A stretch of 64,000 nucleotides of DNA from Georgenia ruanii (GTDB taxonomy: Bacteria; Actinomycetota; Actinomycetes; Actinomycetales; Actinomycetaceae). Positions 42,294-52,127 of the stretch are shown in pieces. The stretch's first letter is position 1. The number at the start of each line of letters is the position of its first letter. Position numbers and translations under genes: made by a program. The notes under the pieces are model-generated. The model was not told the DNA's origin and searched no databases. It saw only the letters and a list, made by a program, of their open reading frames with translations. The stretch is from contig NZ_VUKE01000009.1 in NCBI RefSeq assembly GCF_009193175.1, positions 106,942-170,941 of the forward strand, written 5' to 3'.

Positions 42294-44450
42294 TCACAAC
42301 ATGCAGCTGACGCAACCCTCGACTTCGGTGCCCTCCAGCGCCAGCTGGCGCAGGCGGATGTAGTACAGCGTCTTGATGCCCTTGCGCCAGGCGTAGATCT
42401 GCGCCTTGTTGAGGTCGCGGGTAGTGACCGTGTCCTTGAAGAACAGCGTCAGCGACAGCCCCTGGTCCACGTGCTGGGTGGCCTCGGCGTAGGTGTCGAT
42501 GATCTTCTCGGGGCCGATCTCGTACGCGTCCTCGTAGTACTCGAGGTTGTCGTTGGTCATGTACGGCGCGGGGTAGTACACCCGGCCGATCTTGCCCTCC
42601 TTGCGGATCTCGATCTTGGAGACGATCGGGTGGATCGAGGAGGTGGAGTTGTTGATGTAGGAGATCGACCCGGTGGGCGGCACGGCCTGGAGGTTCTGGT
42701 TGTAGATGCCGTGCTCCTTGACGGAGGCGGCGAGCTGGATCCAGTCCTCGCGGGTGGGAAGGTGCACGCCGGCGTCGGCGAAGAGCTGGCGCACCCGATC
42801 GGTGCGCGGCTCCCAGGTGCCGTTGATGTACTTGTCGAAGTACTCCCCGGTGGCGTACTTGGACTCCTCGAAGCCCTTGAACGCCCGGCCCTTCTCGATG
42901 GCGATCTTGTTCGACTCCGACACGGCGTGGAACGCCACCGTGTAGAAGTACATGTTCGTGAAGTCCAGGCCTTCCTCGGAGCCGTAGAAGATCCGCTCGC
43001 GGGCGAGGTACCCGTGTAGGTTCATCTGGCCCAGGCCGATGGCGTGGGACTCGTTGTTGCCGTGCTCGACCGAGGGGACCGACCAGATGTGCGTCTGGTC
43101 GGAGACGGCGGTCAGGGCGCGGATCGCGGTGCCGACGGTCTTGCCGAGGTCGGGCGAGTCCATCGTCTTGGCGATGTTGAGCGAGCCGAGGTTGCAGGAG
43201 ATGTCCTTGCCGACGGTGGCGTACGACAGGTCGTCGTGGTACGTCGACGGGGTGGAGACCTGCAGGATCTCCGAGCACAGGTTGGACATGGTGATCTTGC
43301 CCGTGATCGGGTTGGCCCGGTTCACCGTGTCCTCGAACACGATGTAGGGGTAGCCCGACTCGAACTGCAGCTCGGCGATGGTCTGGAAGAAGCCGCGGGC
43401 GCTGATCTTGCGCTTCTTGATGCGCCCGTCGTCGACCATCTCGCGGTACTTCTCCGAGACGTTGATCTCCGAGAAGGGCACGCCGTAGATGCGCTCGACG
43501 TCGTACGGCGAGAACAGGTACATGTCCTCGTTGTTCTTGGCCAGCTCGAACGTGATGTCCGGGACGACCACACCGAGGGAGAGGGTCTTGATGCGGATCT
43601 TCTCGTCCGCGTTCTCCCGCTTGGTGTCGAGGAACTTCATGATGTCGGGGTGGTGGGCGTGCAGGTACACCGCCCCCGCGCCCTGCCGGGCCCCGAGCTG
43701 GTTGGCGTAGGAGAAGGAGTCCTCGAGCAGCTTCATCACCGGGATGACGCCGCTCGACTGGTTCTCGATCTTCTTGATCGGGGCGCCGGACTCGCGCACG
43801 TTGGTCAGCGACAGGGCCACGCCACCGCCGCGCTTGGACAGCTGGAGCGCGGAGTTGATGCCGCGGGCGATGGACTCCATGTTGTCCTCGATGCGCAGCA
43901 GGAAGCAGCTGACGAGCTCGCCACGCTGCGCCTTGCCGGCGTTGAGGAACGTCGGGGTGGCGGGCTGGAACCGGCCGGTGATGATCTCCTCGACCATGTC
44001 GAGGGCGGCCTGCTCCTTGCCGTCGGCCAGGGTCAGCGCGACCATGACGACCCGGTCCTCGAACCGCTCCAGGTACCGCTTCCCGTCGAAGGTCTTGAGC
44101 GTGTACGACGTGTAGTACTTGAACGCACCGAGGAAGGTCTCGAACCGGAACTTCTTCGACCAGGCGAAGTCCCAGATCTTGGTCAGGAACTCGAACGAGT
44201 ACTTCTCGAGGACCTCGCCCTCGTAGTACCCCTCCGCCACCAGGTAGTCGAGCTTCTCCTTGAGGTTGTGGAAGAAGACCGTGTTCTGGTTGACGTGCTG
44301 GAGGAAGTACTGCCGCGCGGCCTCTCGGTCGGCACCGAACTGGATGTTCCCGTCCGCGTCGTAGAGGTTGAGCATCGCGTTCAGCGCGTGGTAGTCGAGC
44401 TCCGGTGCGCTGGCGACCTCTACGCCGGTATCTGTGAGCGTTGCTGCCAA
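42294..44450 (-). CDS. nrdE: Class Ib ribonucleotide reductase large subunit NrdE
   Basis: A catalytic subunit of about 718 residues. Segments NLCSEILQ (active-site Cys), [34 protein letters not shown] and the C-terminal redox pair GCVSCML (Cys713/Cys716, target of NrdH) match NrdE throughout. It reduces ribonucleoside diphosphates. The N-terminus [20 protein letters not shown] is typical. TTG at 44450, within the end of nrdI, gives the expected length; ATG codons further in would truncate the protein. Confidence 0.95.
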   Translation of the reverse strand: MAATLTDTGVEVASAPELDYHALNAMLNLYDADGNIQFGADREAARQYFLQHVNQNTVFFHNLKEKLDYLVAEGYYEGEVLEKYSFEFLTKIWDFAWSKKFRFETFLGAFKYYTSYTLKTFDGKRYLERFEDRVVMVALTLADGKEQAALDMVEEIITGRFQPATPTFLNAGKAQRGELVSCFLLRIEDNMESIARGINSALQLSKRGGGVALSLTNVRESGAPIKKIENQSSGVIPVMKLLEDSFSYANQLGARQGAGAVYLHAHHPDIMKFLDTKRENADEKIRIKTLSLGVVVPDITFELAKNNEDMYLFSPYDVERIYGVPFSEINVSEKYREMVDDGRIKKRKISARGFFQTIAELQFESGYPYIVFEDTVNRANPITGKITMSNLCSEILQVSTPSTYHDDLSYATVGKDISCNLGSLNIAKTMDSPDLGKTVGTAIRALTAVSDQTHIWSVPSVEHGNNESHAIGLGQMNLHGYLARERIFYGSEEGLDFTNMYFYTVAFHAVSESNKIAIEKGRAFKGFEESKYATGEYFDKYINGTWEPRTDRVRQLFADAGVHLPTREDWIQLAASVKEHGIYNQNLQAVPPTGSISYINNSTSSIHPIVSKIEIRKEGKIGRVYYPAPYMTNDNLEYYEDAYEIGPEKIIDTYAEATQHVDQGLSLTLFFKDTVTTRDLNKAQIYAWRKGIKTLYYIRLRQLALEGTEVEGCVSCML

Positions 44451-44836
44451 AACTGCCCCAATCCCTCGCGGACGCGGGTGACGTCCTCGGTGGTCCCTAG
44501 AAGTTCGAATCGGTACAGGTAAGGCACTTGGCACTTCGCGGAGATGATGTCCCCCGCGAGGCAGAAGGCCTTGCCGAAGTTGAGGTTGCCCGCGGCGATG
44601 ACGCCGCGGATCAGTGAGCGGTTGTGCTCGTCGTTCAGGAACTTGATGACCTGCTTGGGCACGGCTCCCCGCCCGTTGCCGCCCCCGTAGGTGGGCACCA
44701 CGAGCACGTACTCCTGCTCCACCCGCAGCGGCGGTTCGCCGGGGCGCAGCGGGATCCGCTGCGCGGACAGGCCGAGCTTCTCGACGAAGCGGTGCGTGTT
44801 GTTGGTGGCGGAGGAGAAGTAGACGATGTGGCCCAT
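44420..44836 (-). CDS. nrdI: Flavodoxin-like NrdI
   Basis: A 138-residue FMN protein that generates the oxidant used to assemble the manganese-tyrosyl cofactor of Nrd[20 protein letters not shown] (FMN-phosphate loop), [20 protein letters not shown] and [19 protein letters not shown] are characteristic. ATG at 44836 with GGGAGG five bases upstream. Overlaps the nrdE start by 31 bp. Confidence 0.96.
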   Translation of the reverse strand: MGHIVYFSSATNNTHRFVEKLGLSAQRIPLRPGEPPLRVEQEYVLVVPTYGGGNGRGAVPKQVIKFLNDEHNRSLIRGVIAAGNLNFGKAFCLAGDIISAKCQVPYLYRFELLGTTEDVTRVREGLGQFWQQRSQIPA

Positions 44837-44945
44837 GCCTGCCTCCCTAGCGCGCCGGTCCCGTCCGGCCCCGCGGGCGGGGCGGAGGGCTGGTGTTCGG
44901 CCGGGCCGCCGGATCGCGACGGCCCGGCCGAAGTCGGTGATGGCG

Positions 44946-45194
44946 TCAGGCCACGACGGCGCCGGCCTTGACGGCCGCGAGCGCCTTGATCTTGTCCGGG
45001 CGGAAGCCCGACCAGTGGTCGCCGTCGGCGAAGACCACCGGCGCCTGCTGGTAGCCGAGCGCCTTGACGCTCTCCAGCGCCTCCGGGTCCACCGTGATGT
45101 CGACGACCTCGTACTCCAGGCCCTGCTTGTTCAGCGCACGGTAGGTGGCATCGCACTGGACGCAGGACGGCTTGCTGTAGACGGTGATGCTCAT
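44946..45194 (-). CDS. nrdH: Glutaredoxin-like NrdH
   Basis: An 82-residue electron donor for the class Ib reductase. The active site is [11 protein letters not shown] (CVQC), the cis-Pro segment [20 protein letters not shown] is typical; it is reduced by thioredoxin reductase. First gene of nrdHIE. ATG at 45194 with AAGGAGA upstream. Confidence 0.96.
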   Translation of the reverse strand: MSITVYSKPSCVQCDATYRALNKQGLEYEVVDITVDPEALESVKALGYQQAPVVFADGDHWSGFRPDKIKALAAVKAGAVVA

Positions 45195-45258
45195 CTGAGC
45201 CGATCTCCTTGCCTCGGTGCGTTGTCACAGGGTCCGGGCCCACCCCCGACACGGCTGT

Positions 45259-45276
45259 AACAACAAGTTTGTGGTT
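45259..45276. promoter_or_regulatory. Possible NrdR-type box
   Basis: AACAACAAGTTTGTGGTT matches its reverse complement at 14 of 18 positions with CACAA/TTGTT arms, like NrdR boxes of actinobacteria. A second candidate (ACACTACACCTAGGGGT, from 45309) overlaps a TAGTGT -10 on the minus strand. Their spacing (about 50 bp) is larger than the usual three helical turns, which lowers confidence. Confidence 0.4.
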
Positions 45277-45379
45277 TGCCCGGGCCTCGGGCGTTCCCTC
45301 GGTTCCCGACACTACACCTAGGGGTCTGGGGGCGCCGGGACCCCAACATGCTGTGTTGGCGTGTCGTGGTGTGAGGTAT

Positions 45380-45602
45380 CTGTCCACAACGTCGCCTCCT
45401 CCACTGTGGACCCCGAGGGGTCACCCTGGGGACACCTTGTGGACACCCGCCGCCGCGGCGGCCACGCGGTCGTCCTCGTGGTGCCCACGCTCGCACCGAC
45501 CACTGACATCGGCGGCGGTGGCCGGGCCGTGAGGAGGCTGTGGACGAGTTTTCACACCTTTGTCCACACCCTGTGCACGGGGCCGTCGGCGGCGGTGGAC
45601 AA
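45380..45602. promoter_or_regulatory. Cluster of DnaA-box-like sites upstream of nrdH
   Basis: Within 223 bp: TTGTCCACA (45560-45568, exact actinobacterial consensus); CTGTCCACA (45380-45388), GTGTCCACA (45438-45446, reverse), TCGTCCACA (45539-45547, reverse) and TTGTCCACC (45594-45602, reverse), each with one mismatch; GGGTCCACA (45405-45413, reverse) weaker. An AT-richer patch GAGTTTTCACACCTTTG lies beside the exact box. No gene lies in 45195-45733. Confidence 0.55.
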
Positions 45603-45733
45603 CGCGGGCAGACCGCGGGAGGTTCGCCACGAATCTCTGCGCGTGTCGTGGCGCCCGGCGTGTCGCGGCCGGGTGGCGTGCGGGACGGCCGCCGCCGCGT
45701 CCCTCGACCGGTACGGGCAGCCGGGGCTCGCGG

Positions 45734-46447
45734 TCAGGCCAGCCCGGCGTCGTGGACGCACAGGGCGATCTGGACCCGGTTGCTCGCGTCGAGCTTGGTG
45801 AACAGGCGGCCGATGTGGGTCTTGACCGTGGCGACGCCCAGGTAGAGCTCCGCGGCGATCTCGGCGTTGGACAGCCCGCGCGCCACGGCCAGCGCCACCT
45901 CACGTTCTCGCTCGGTGAGGCGGTCCAGGCGCGCCCGTGCCGCCCGCCGGCGGGAGCCGTCCTCGTGCGTGACGGCGGCGATGAGCTGAGCGGTGACGGA
46001 GGGGGAGAGGATCGGCTGCCCGGCCGCCACGCGGTGGACGGCCTCGACGAGGCGGGCCGGCGGGGTGTCCTTGAGGAGGAAGCCGGCGGCGCCGTGGCGC
46101 AGGGCCGTGAGCACCATCTCGTCGGTGTCGAAGGTGGTCAGGACGATGACGCGCGGGCCGTCCGCCCGGGCGGTCAGCTCGCGGGTCGCGGTCAGCCCGT
46201 CGGTGCGCGGCATGCGGATGTCCATGAGGACGACGTCGGGACGGTGGCGGGCCACGAGCGTGACGGCCTCGGCGCCGTCCGCGGCCTCGCCGACCACCTC
46301 CAGGCGCGCGTCGCCGCCGAGGATCAGGCGCAGGCCGGCGCGCACGAGGGCGTCGTCGTCGACGACGGCCACCCGGACGCGACCCGCGGCGCCGGCCGGG
46401 GGCGTGTCGCCGGTCGGGGCCGGTCCCTGCTCGGTCAGCTCGGCCAC
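45734..46447 (-). CDS. NarL/FixJ-type response regulator
   Basis: A 237-residue regulator. The receiver has VAVVDDDALVRAGL (acid pocket), VVLMDIRMP (phospho-Asp) and FLLKDTPP (Lys); the C-terminal LuxR-type HTH is LTEREREVALAVARGLSNAE followed by IAAELYLGVATVKTHIGRLF. It acts as a phosphorylation-dependent DNA-binding protein. GTG at 46447 overlaps the end of the kinase gene by 13 bp. Likely target: the adjacent ABC exporter, though this is inferred from position only. Confidence 0.93.
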   Translation of the reverse strand: MAELTEQGPAPTGDTPPAGAAGRVRVAVVDDDALVRAGLRLILGGDARLEVVGEAADGAEAVTLVARHRPDVVLMDIRMPRTDGLTATRELTARADGPRVIVLTTFDTDEMVLTALRHGAAGFLLKDTPPARLVEAVHRVAAGQPILSPSVTAQLIAAVTHEDGSRRRAARARLDRLTEREREVALAVARGLSNAEIAAELYLGVATVKTHIGRLFTKLDASNRVQIALCVHDAGLA

Positions 46448-47757
46448 GGCAACCACGCTCTCACGACGAATCGGCCGTCGGCGGTCAGCCCGTGCTCCAG
46501 CGCGCCGCCGGCCAGGTCGGCGCGCTCGGTCAGCCCGGCGAGGCCCATGCCGGCCCCCGGCGGGCCGGCGGGACCCGCGCTCGGGGCCGCGCCGTTGCTC
46601 AGCTCGAGGGCGAGCCGCCCGCCCGGGTGGCCGGCGAGGCCGAGCCGCACCTCCGCGCCGGGGGCGTGCTTGCGGGCGTTGGTCAGCGCCTCCTGGATGA
46701 TGCGGAAGGCCGTGCGCGAGACGGTCTGCGGCAGCCCGGCGAGGGCACCTCGGTCCGCGCCGGGCAGCCCGGCCGTGTCCGCGACCACCCGGGTGCCGGC
46801 CTCGGCGGCGTCCGCGAGCAGGGCCGGCAGGTCGGCGAGCGTGGGCTGGGGCGGCTCGGCGCTGCCGGTCTCCCCGGCGCGTAGGACGCCGAGGATCTGC
46901 CGGAGCTCGCCCAGCGCCAGGTGCGCGTTGTCCTGGATGACCGCGGCCGCCGCGGCGGTCTCCTCCCGGTCGAGGTCGGTGCGATAGGTGAGCGCGCCGG
47001 CGTGCAGCGCCACGAGCGAGATGCGGTGCGCGAGGACGTCGTGCATCTCCCGGGCGATCCGGGTGCGCTCGGCCGCGCGGGCACGCTCGCCGGCGAGGGC
47101 GTGCTCGCGCTCGGCGGTCTCCGCCCGTTCGCGCCAGAACGCCAGGAGCTCGCGGCGGGCCCCCACGTAGTAGCCGGTCGCCACGCAGATCCCGCAGGCC
47201 AGGACGCCGAACGCGGCGGACCCGATGGTCATCAGGACGCTGGTGCCGAGGCCGGGGACGTTCCGGCGGACGACGAGCTCGTACAGGGCCGTGGCCCCCG
47301 CCCAGACCACGACGACGGCGACCACCCGGCCGCGCCGCCGCCAGGTGCTCAGCGAGACGGTGGCGAGAGCCGCTGGGCCGACGGCGGAGGCGGACAGGGC
47401 CGTCAGGGCCGCCGTGCTCACCGCCACCGCGGTGGGGAAGCGCCGGCGCAGCGGGAGCAGGCCCAGCCCGAGCAGCCCCAGGACGGCGTCGAGGAACAGC
47501 AGCCCGCCGGCGACGAGCTCCGATCCGTTGCCGGCCTCGACGGAGTCGATGAAGTCCACCGAGATCGCCACCCACAACGCGAAGCCGGTGCCCGCGGCGG
47601 CGAGGTAGCGCCAGGTGCGCTGCCACCAGCCCAGCGCCGGTGGCGCGGGCCGGGCGGTGGCGGCGGGGCGCACGGCGTCGGCGTCCCGCGGAGGCGCCGG
47701 GCGCACAGCGTCGGCGCCGCGCGCCGGGGCCTGCGGCCCGGAAGAGGAGGGGGTCAC
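46435..47757 (-). CDS. DesK/NarX-type sensor histidine kinase (HisKA_3)
   Basis: A 440-residue membrane kinase. After a proline/alanine-rich cytosolic start there are about five helices, then the coiled linker and phospho-acceptor helix RTRIAREMHDVLAHRISLVA (His in MHDVLAHR), and a HATPase with FRIIQEALTNARKHA and GMGLAGLTER. It phosphorylates the downstream regulator. The short extracytoplasmic loops suggest it senses the membrane state. Leaderless GTG start. Divergent from the ABC genes. Confidence 0.92.
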   Translation of the reverse strand: MTPSSSGPQAPARGADAVRPAPPRDADAVRPAATARPAPPALGWWQRTWRYLAAAGTGFALWVAISVDFIDSVEAGNGSELVAGGLLFLDAVLGLLGLGLLPLRRRFPTAVAVSTAALTALSASAVGPAALATVSLSTWRRRGRVVAVVVVWAGATALYELVVRRNVPGLGTSVLMTIGSAAFGVLACGICVATGYYVGARRELLAFWRERAETAEREHALAGERARAAERTRIAREMHDVLAHRISLVALHAGALTYRTDLDREETAAAAAVIQDNAHLALGELRQILGVLRAGETGSAEPPQPTLADLPALLADAAEAGTRVVADTAGLPGADRGALAGLPQTVSRTAFRIIQEALTNARKHAPGAEVRLGLAGHPGGRLALELSNGAAPSAGPAGPPGAGMGLAGLTERADLAGGALEHGLTADGRFVVRAWLPWPS

Positions 47758-47763
47758 GCCGTC

Positions 47764-47769
47764 AGCGTA
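47764..47769 (-). promoter_or_regulatory. -10 element TACGCT, leaderless start at 47757
   Basis: Minus-strand TACGCT, six bases, then the GTG of the kinase gene. Confidence 0.6.
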
Positions 47770-47887
47770 GGAGCGGACGGACAAGGCCCGGATCCCTCGT
47801 CCGGCCCGGACGGGTCCGACCAAAGGTGGACGAGGCCGATCCCGGCGCCGGACGCCCGCCGGCCCCGACGCCCGCGACGGTGGTCCC

Positions 47888-48790
47888 ATGATCACCGCTG
47901 AGCACCTCACCAAGCGGTACGCCCGGCGCGGCCGGGCCGTCACCGCCGTCGAGGACGTGTCCTTCACCGCCCAGGCCGGCCGCGTTACCGGCTTCCTCGG
48001 ACCCAACGGCGCCGGGAAGTCCACGACCTTGCGCATGCTGTGCGGGCTGACCACCCCGACGGCCGGCGCCGCGACGGTCCTGGGCCGGCCGTTCGCCGCC
48101 CTGCCCAACCCCGGCCGGCACGTGGGCGTGCTGCTCGACGCCGCCGCCCAGCACCCCGGCCGCACCGGGCGCGAGGTGCTCGCCGTCTCCGCCCGCCTCA
48201 TGGACGTCCCGGCCGCCCGGGTGGACGCGCTCCTCGACCGGGTCGGCCTGACTCCCCAGGAGGCGGCCGCCCGGGTGCGGACCTACTCCCTGGGCATGCA
48301 CCAGCGCCTCGGCCTGGCCCACGCGCTGCTCGGGGACCCCGCCGCGCTCGTCCTCGACGAGCCCGCCAACGGCCTCGACCCGGCCGGCATCCGGTGGATG
48401 CGCGAACTGCTGCGCGGCTTCGCCGACGCCGGCGGCACCGTGCTGCTCTCCTCGCACCTGCTGCGCGAGGTCGAGGCCGTCGCCGACGACCTGGTCATCA
48501 TCGGCGGCGGGAAGGTGCTGGCCCAGGGCGGCACGGCGGCGCTGCTCGCCGCGCCGGGCAGCCGGGTGCGCAGCCTGGACGACCCCGCCCTGGCCCGCGC
48601 GCTCGAGGCCGCCGGGCACGAGGTCCGCCTCGACGGCGCGCTGGTCACCTCCGCGCCGGCCGAGGAGGTGGGGCGGGCGGCCCTCGGCGCCGCGGTGGTG
48701 ATCACCGACCTTCGCCCCGCCACCGACGGGCTGGAGCAACTCTTCTTCACGACGACCGCCCGCCACGGGCGCGAGGAGGTTCCCGCATGA
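47888..48790 (+). CDS. ABC transporter ATP-binding protein
   Basis: A 300-residue ATPase of the multidrug/bacitracin-type exporter class: Walker A GPNGAGKST, signature YSLGMHQRLGLA (degenerate LSGGQ, common here), Walker B ALVLDEPANGLD, SSH H-loop and a C-terminal extension. Pairs with the overlapping permease gene (ATGA). Divergent from the sensor kinase by 130 bp, an arrangement typical of self-regulated peptide-antibiotic resistance modules. Confidence 0.93.
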   Translation: MITAEHLTKRYARRGRAVTAVEDVSFTAQAGRVTGFLGPNGAGKSTTLRMLCGLTTPTAGAATVLGRPFAALPNPGRHVGVLLDAAAQHPGRTGREVLAVSARLMDVPAARVDALLDRVGLTPQEAAARVRTYSLGMHQRLGLAHALLGDPAALVLDEPANGLDPAGIRWMRELLRGFADAGGTVLLSSHLLREVEAVADDLVIIGGGKVLAQGGTAALLAAPGSRVRSLDDPALARALEAAGHEVRLDGALVTSAPAEEVGRAALGAAVVITDLRPATDGLEQLFFTTTARHGREEVPA

Positions 48791-49578
48791 CCACCCCCAT
48801 CGAGACCGCCACGCCCCCCGCGCCCGCTTCCCCCGGTCCCCGCCCGGTGCCGTTCCTCCGGCTCGTCGCCGTCGAGCTGCGCAAACAGACCGACACCCGC
48901 GCCGGGCGGTGGCTGCTCGCCGTGGTCGTGCTCCTCAGCGCCGGCCTCATCGCGGTGCACCTCGTCGTCGCGGAGCCGGCCGACCTCACCTGGCAGGAGC
49001 TGAGCCTGACCGCCTCCTTCGGGCAGGTCCTGCTGCTTCCGCTGCTCGGCATCATGGCCGCGACCGCCGAGTGGTCCCAGCGCACCGCCCTGACCACCTT
49101 CGTCCTCGAGCCTCGTCGCACCCGCGTGCACGTCGCCAAGCTCGCCGCGGCCGGCGCGCTGGGCGTCGTCGTCACGGCGGCGGCCGCGGCGGTGGGCGCG
49201 GTGGCGAACGTCCTCGGGATGTTCTGGCGCGACGGCGCCGGCGACTGGACCCTGGACGCCGGGGCCACGGCCGGCAGCGCCGTCGCCTTCCTGCTCCTCG
49301 TCGCCCAGGGCGTCGCGTTCGGCCTGGCACTGCTGAACACCCCGGCGGCGATCGTGGCCTACCTCGCCCTGCCGACCGCCTGGTCCGTGCTCGGCCTGCT
49401 CGTCCCCCGGCTGACCGAGCCGGCGCAATGGCTCGACATGAACATGGCGCTGCTGCCGCTCATGGGCGGTGAGCTGACGGGGCCGCAGGCGGCCCGGCTG
49501 GCGACGTCGGTGGCGGTGTGGGTGGCGCTGCCGCTCGCCGTCGGGCTGTGGCGCACGGCGCGGCGCGAGGTGTCGTGA
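48787..49578 (+). CDS. ABC exporter permease subunit
   Basis: A 263-residue membrane subunit with about six helices (WLLAVVVLLSAGLIAVHLVV, FGQVLLLPLLGIMAATAEWS, LGVVVTAAAAAVGAVANVLG, AFLLLVAQGVAFGLALLN, IVAYLALPTAWSVLGLLV, VAVWVALPLAVGLW). The first-loop sequence EWSQRTALTTFVLEPRR is typical of ABC-2-like permeases of lantibiotic/bacitracin exporters. Start overlaps the ATPase by 4 bp. Confidence 0.88.
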   Translation: MTTPIETATPPAPASPGPRPVPFLRLVAVELRKQTDTRAGRWLLAVVVLLSAGLIAVHLVVAEPADLTWQELSLTASFGQVLLLPLLGIMAATAEWSQRTALTTFVLEPRRTRVHVAKLAAAGALGVVVTAAAAAVGAVANVLGMFWRDGAGDWTLDAGATAGSAVAFLLLVAQGVAFGLALLNTPAAIVAYLALPTAWSVLGLLVPRLTEPAQWLDMNMALLPLMGGELTGPQAARLATSVAVWVALPLAVGLWRTARREVS

Positions 49579-49680
49579 CGGGACGGCGGGACGAGCGCCC
49601 TCGCCGCGCACGACGCCGACGCCGCGGGGGCACGAGCGGCGGGGAGGCATGATGGGGGCGGACCGACCTGAGGAGCCGCC

Positions 49681-50139
49681 ATGCCCATGAACGTCGAGAG
49701 CTTCAACCTCGACCACCGCACCGTCGCCGCGCCGTACGTGCGGGTGGCCGACACCAAGCGCCTGCCCCGCGGCGACGTGCTGACCAAGTACGACGTGCGG
49801 TTCTGCCAGCCCAACGTCGACCATCTCGAGATGCCGGTGGTGCACTCCCTCGAGCACACCTTCGCCGAGCACGTGCGCAACCACTCCGACGACGTCATCG
49901 ACTTCTCCCCCATGGGCTGCCAGACCGGCTTCTACCTCCTGCTCGCCGGCGAGCACCCGCTGGAGGAGGTCCTCGACCTGGTGGCCGCGGGGCTGCAGGA
50001 CGTCGTCGACGCCACCGAGGTGCCGGCCGCGAACGAGGTCCAGTGCGGCTGGGCCGCCAGCCACACGCTCGGAGGCGCCAAGGAGGCCGCCCGCGCGATG
50101 CTCGCCCGTCGCGACGAGTGGGCCCAGGTCACCGCGTGA
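49681..50139 (+). CDS. luxS: S-ribosylhomocysteine lyase LuxS
   Basis: A 152-residue Fe/Zn enzyme that cleaves S-ribosylhomocysteine to homocysteine and DPD, the AI-2 precursor. Metal ligands HSLEH (54-58 region) and the Cys in EVQCGW are intact, as is MGCQTGFY with the catalytic Cys. ATG at 49681 with GAGGAG upstream. Its stop overlaps the following nucleosidase start (GTGA), so the two steps of S-adenosylhomocysteine detoxification are coupled. AI-2 signalling as such cannot be shown. Confidence 0.97.
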   Translation: MPMNVESFNLDHRTVAAPYVRVADTKRLPRGDVLTKYDVRFCQPNVDHLEMPVVHSLEHTFAEHVRNHSDDVIDFSPMGCQTGFYLLLAGEHPLEEVLDLVAAGLQDVVDATEVPAANEVQCGWAASHTLGGAKEAARAMLARRDEWAQVTA

Positions 50140-50858
50140 GCGCCGCGCCCGCGGCGCCGCCGGCGGTGGACGCCGTCGTCATCGGCGCCATGGAGGAGGA
50201 GGTCCGCCCCTACCTGGAGCGGGCCGGCGAGGTCGGGCCGGAGACGGCGGCCGGTCACGCCCGCACCCGGCTGGTCACCGTCGGGGCGGCCCGGCTGCTG
50301 CTCGTGCGCGGCGGCATCGGGCTGGTCAACGCGGCCGCCGCCACCGTGCACGCCCTGATGAGCGTCGCCCCGCGCGCGGTGGTGTCCACCGGGTCCGCCG
50401 GCGGGCTGGCCGCCGCGGTGGAGGTGGGCGACGTCGTCGTCGGCGAGCGCTACACCTACGCCGGGGCCGACGCGACCGCCTTCGGCTACGAGCGCGGGCA
50501 GGTGCCCGGGATGCCGCCGGCCTACGACGCCGACCCGGGGCTGCTCGCCGCGGCCCGGGGCGCGGCGGCGCCTCGGCTGCGCACGGGCCAGATGGTCTCC
50601 GGCGACTCGTTCGTCACCGCCGTCAACGTCGCCGAGGTCCGCGCGGCCTTCCCCGCGGCGCTGAGCACGGACATGGAGTCCACCGCCATCGCCCAGGTGT
50701 GCCACTCCCACGGCGTGCCGTTCCTGTCGGTGCGCGGCATCTCCGACCTGTGCGGGCCGGCCGCCGACCAGGACTTCCACATGGCGGTGGAGGAGGTCGC
50801 CGCCCGGGCCGCCGACGTCGTCCTCGACGTGCTGGGCGCCGGCCGGCCGCGCGGCTAG
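50136..50858 (+). CDS. mtn: 5'-methylthioadenosine/S-adenosylhomocysteine nucleosidase
   Basis: A 240-residue nucleosidase (Pfs/MTAN) that removes adenine from SAH, 5'-methylthioadenosine and deoxyadenosine. [44 protein letters not shown] and VRGISDLCG supply the substrate pocket and catalytic Glu/Asp. GTG at 50136 overlaps luxS by 4 bp. Feeds S-ribosylhomocysteine to LuxS. Confidence 0.95.
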   Translation: MSAAPAAPPAVDAVVIGAMEEEVRPYLERAGEVGPETAAGHARTRLVTVGAARLLLVRGGIGLVNAAAATVHALMSVAPRAVVSTGSAGGLAAAVEVGDVVVGERYTYAGADATAFGYERGQVPGMPPAYDADPGLLAAARGAAAPRLRTGQMVSGDSFVTAVNVAEVRAAFPAALSTDMESTAIAQVCHSHGVPFLSVRGISDLCGPAADQDFHMAVEEVAARAADVVLDVLGAGRPRG

Positions 50859-50903
50859 CCGGGGGTGCGGCTAGCGGGGGGGCGCGCGGCGCGGCGGCCG
50901 CGG

Positions 50904-52019
50904 TCAGCGCCGGGCCGGCCGCCGGCGGTCGCCGGGCTGGTGGTCGTCGGGCGGGCGGGCGGCGCGCCCCACGGTGCGCCACAGGTGGACGGCCATGGCG
51001 ACGAAGGCTGCGGCCCACGCCGCCAGGGCCACCCACAGCTCCGCCGCGCCGACGACGCCGACCACCGGCAGCCGGTCGGCCCGGCCGAGGTAGATGCCGG
51101 CGACGGCGTACATCCCCAGCGGGAACACGATGCTCCACAGCGTGGCGTCGTAGTCCAGCGGGACGCCGTGGCGGCGGTGGCGCCACCAGCCGGCCGCGAC
51201 CAGCGGCGGGAGGAGCCAGGTGGCGAACGCCCAGAAGACCACCGACAGCCCGCCCACGAGGCCTCGGGTGGCCAGGACCATCGGCGCATCGGCCATCTCC
51301 AGGATGCGGGCGCCGGCCAGCACGGTGATCGCGCACGCGCCCATGGCCACCCAGTACGACGGGTCCAGGTCCACCGGGCGCAGGTCGAAGAGCATCATCC
51401 GCAGGGCTACGAACACGCCCGCGGCGGCGTACAGGAAGATGCCCACCGCCCAGGAGACGACGGCGACCAGCGCCAGGCCGCCGCGCCACCCCGGCGCGAG
51501 CACCGGCTGCACGGTCGCGGCCGCCACCGCCACCGACTGGCTGGCCACCACCCAGACGAACCACGTCCCGTTCGCGGCCGCGAGCACCGGCCGGGTGGTG
51601 TGCCCGAGGACCGCCGTCCAGGGCACGACGTAGCCGAGCACCAGCCAGCCGCCGAAGGCCACGGCGAGGAGTGCCGCCGTCCACCCCACCAGGCCCTCGC
51701 CGGCCAGCCGGACCCCGAGCACGTTGGTCCCCGCCACGAACGTGAAGAACCCGAAGGCGCGGCGCGGGTCGGCGAGCTCCTCCCGCACGCCCCCCGGCGC
51801 CAGCACGAGGCGCAGCACCGTGAGGACGACGAGCGTCGCCCAGGCACCCGCGCACACCGCGGCCAGCGCGGTGGAGAGCAGGGGGTCCCGCTCCAGGTCC
51901 AGGCCCACGGAGATGATGCCGCTGGCCATGACGAGGGCGAAGTAGCCGGGGGCCAGGGTCTCCAGCGCTAGACGGGCCCGGCCGGTGAGCGTGCCGGCGC
52001 GGTCCGGCGCACTGGCCAC
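50904..52019 (-). CDS. TehA/TDT family C4-dicarboxylate or tellurite carrier
   Basis: A 371-residue, ten-helix membrane protein of the tellurite-resistance/dicarboxylate transporter (SLAC1-like) family: LAPGYFALVMASGIISVGLD, FVAGTNVLGVRLAG, GTWFVWVVASQSVAV and VFPLGMYAVAGIYLGR. Members export anions or sulfite, or confer tellurite resistance; the substrate is unknown. Leaderless GTG start. Confidence 0.88.
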   Translation of the reverse strand: MASAPDRAGTLTGRARLALETLAPGYFALVMASGIISVGLDLERDPLLSTALAAVCAGAWATLVVLTVLRLVLAPGGVREELADPRRAFGFFTFVAGTNVLGVRLAGEGLVGWTAALLAVAFGGWLVLGYVVPWTAVLGHTTRPVLAAANGTWFVWVVASQSVAVAAATVQPVLAPGWRGGLALVAVVSWAVGIFLYAAAGVFVALRMMLFDLRPVDLDPSYWVAMGACAITVLAGARILEMADAPMVLATRGLVGGLSVVFWAFATWLLPPLVAAGWWRHRRHGVPLDYDATLWSIVFPLGMYAVAGIYLGRADRLPVVGVVGAAELWVALAAWAAAFVAMAVHLWRTVGRAARPPDDHQPGDRRRPARR

Positions 52020-52025
52020 CCGGCG

Positions 52026-52031
52026 AGCGTA
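52026..52031 (-). promoter_or_regulatory. -10 element TACGCT, leaderless start at 52019
   Basis: Minus-strand TACGCT, six bases, then GTG; no ribosome binding site. Confidence 0.6.
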
Positions 52032-52127
52032 GTCCGGGGCCCGCGGTCCCGCGCTCCGGTGGCCGACCCCCGTGGTCAGCGGTTCTATGTCAGCCAGAGG
52101 CTGGACCAACCGGAGGAGGACCGTCGC

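Noticed and set aside
45380..45602. Chromosomal replication origin
   Set aside because: The flanks are nrdH and a response regulator, not dnaA, dnaN or rpmH; box number is lower than at actinobacterial origins.
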